A stretch of DNA of 13,957 nt from Candidatus Tayloriibacteriota bacterium (GTDB lineage: Bacteria; Patescibacteriota; Minisyncoccia; Phycocordibacterales; PALSA-1337). Positions 13,554-13,957 of this stretch are shown here, piece by piece (positions within the stretch are counted from its first letter, which is position 1; each line of letters opens with the position of its first letter). A program made the translations under genes and the position numbers. A model generated the notes under the pieces. It did no database searches and was not told where the DNA came from. It saw nothing but the letters and a program-made list of their open reading frames with translations. The DNA is taken from the NCBI GenBank assembly GCA_026395095.1, contig JAPLZI010000054.1:4774-18730 (forward strand), read 5' to 3'.

Positions 13554-13589
13554 GTGGGGGTTACCAAATTAACTCGTTTTTTAGTAAAT

Positions 13590-13957
13590 ATGAAAACTAA
13601 ATATTTAGCTACTGGTTTTGTTTGTACTTTATCAATCGCCTTAGCAGTTATCCTGTCACCGAGTTCTGCACAGGCTGTCGGTCCCGCAGGAGCTATCGTG
13701 CTCACTGTGACTGACGAATTATCCTCTCCTCTAGCAGGAGCGGCTGTTTATTTCCAATGTCTCGGCGGAACTTACTCAATCCTGACTAGCACCACGACCG
13801 ATTCAAGCGGTATTGCTTCAACTTCCGCAGAAACCATCCCTCCTGGTGCTAATTGTGGAAATGGCGAAGGCATAGACATTCGTGTAGCAAAAGCTGGTTA
13901 TGTAACCACAACTTTGGCAAGTACTACATCCAGTTACACTTATAGTACAGCTGCGGC
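13590..13957 (+). CDS. Secreted protein with carboxypeptidase-regulatory-like domain (3' end beyond window)
   Basis: An open frame from the ATG at 13590 to the window end gives 122 residues with no stop. The N-terminus is a Sec signal peptide: MKTKY, a hydrophobic core TGFVCTLSIALAVILS, and a likely signal peptidase I site at SAQA|VG near residue 29. The following segment IVLTVTDELSSPLAGAAVYF, then TTTDSSGIAST and VAKAGYVTTT, has the pattern of a carboxypeptidase-regulatory-like or Big/CNA-B beta-sandwich (a linked gene product part, then DSSG-I, then an AGY strand). Cys residues at about 58 and 88 could form a disulfide. The composition is Thr/Ser/Ala-rich. It is probably an extracellular or cell-surface protein, possibly a large one with repeated domains. 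Its exact function is unknown. It diverges from tyrS. Confidence 0.8.
   Translation, partial: MKTKYLATGFVCTLSIALAVILSPSSAQAVGPAGAIVLTVTDELSSPLAGAAVYFQCLGGTYSILTSTTTDSSGIASTSAETIPPGANCGNGEGIDIRVAKAGYVTTTLASTTSSYTYSTAA

Noticed and set aside
1..13957. Recoding of TGA to glycine as in some related phyla
   Set aside because: Every conserved gene reads through at full family length under the standard code with no internal TGA.

Overview
The window holds a nearly complete type IV pilus (T4P) locus on the minus strand, followed by a divergent comF, a convergent tyrS, and the start of a secreted protein gene. Five things point to a Candidate Phyla Radiation (Patescibacteria, Parcubacteria-like) bacterium: the compact tail-to-head genes, starts without Shine-Dalgarno sequences, the order pilM-N-O-(P-like)-B-REC-T-C-pilins-D, pilin families of the GFTLIELLVVIAIIGIL type, and the absence of a secretin gene. 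This assignment is inference from gene style and was not tested by phylogeny. The genetic code looks standard: no internal TGA is needed, and every visible stop is TAA or TAG.

Layout in minus-strand transcription order. First the inner-membrane platform: pilM (actin-like), pilN, pilO and a short PilP-like protein (11451 down to 8616). Then the motor: pilB (extension ATPase), a stand-alone response-regulator receiver, pilT (retraction ATPase) and pilC (platform protein), 8593 to 4118. Then the fibre: two related PilA-like pilins (3993 to 2960), a GspG-like prepilin with a TTG start (2969 to 2442), the prepilin peptidase pilD (2432 to 1647), and three minor prepilins of GspH/FimT, GspJ/PilW and GspI/PilV type (1647 to 1, the last cut by the window edge). 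PilD would cleave and N-methylate the prepilins, PilMNO with the PilP-like protein and PilC would anchor the machine, and PilB and PilT would drive extension and retraction. The REC protein is a plausible switch between the two motors.

Right of pilM, comF (plus strand) starts 50 bases from pilM, with facing -10 elements between them. ComF is a competence-associated phosphoribosyltransferase-fold protein, so its position suggests that this pilus serves DNA uptake. tyrS (minus strand) converges on comF with a 4-base overlap of the stop codons. Beyond tyrS a divergent intergenic region leads to a Sec-secreted protein with a carboxypeptidase-regulatory-like domain, truncated by the window end.

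Two regulatory patterns stand out. (1) The DnaA-box 9-mer TTATNCACA occurs five times. Four copies are intergenic, and each lies 21 to 30 bases upstream of a TATAAT-like -10. (2) For five genes (pilM, the REC gene, comF, the second pilin, the GspH-like prepilin) TATAAT or TATACT lies 6 to 8 bases before the start codon, which predicts leaderless mRNAs. No tRNA, rRNA, CRISPR array or mobile element was seen, and no gene-free stretch exceeds 300 bases.
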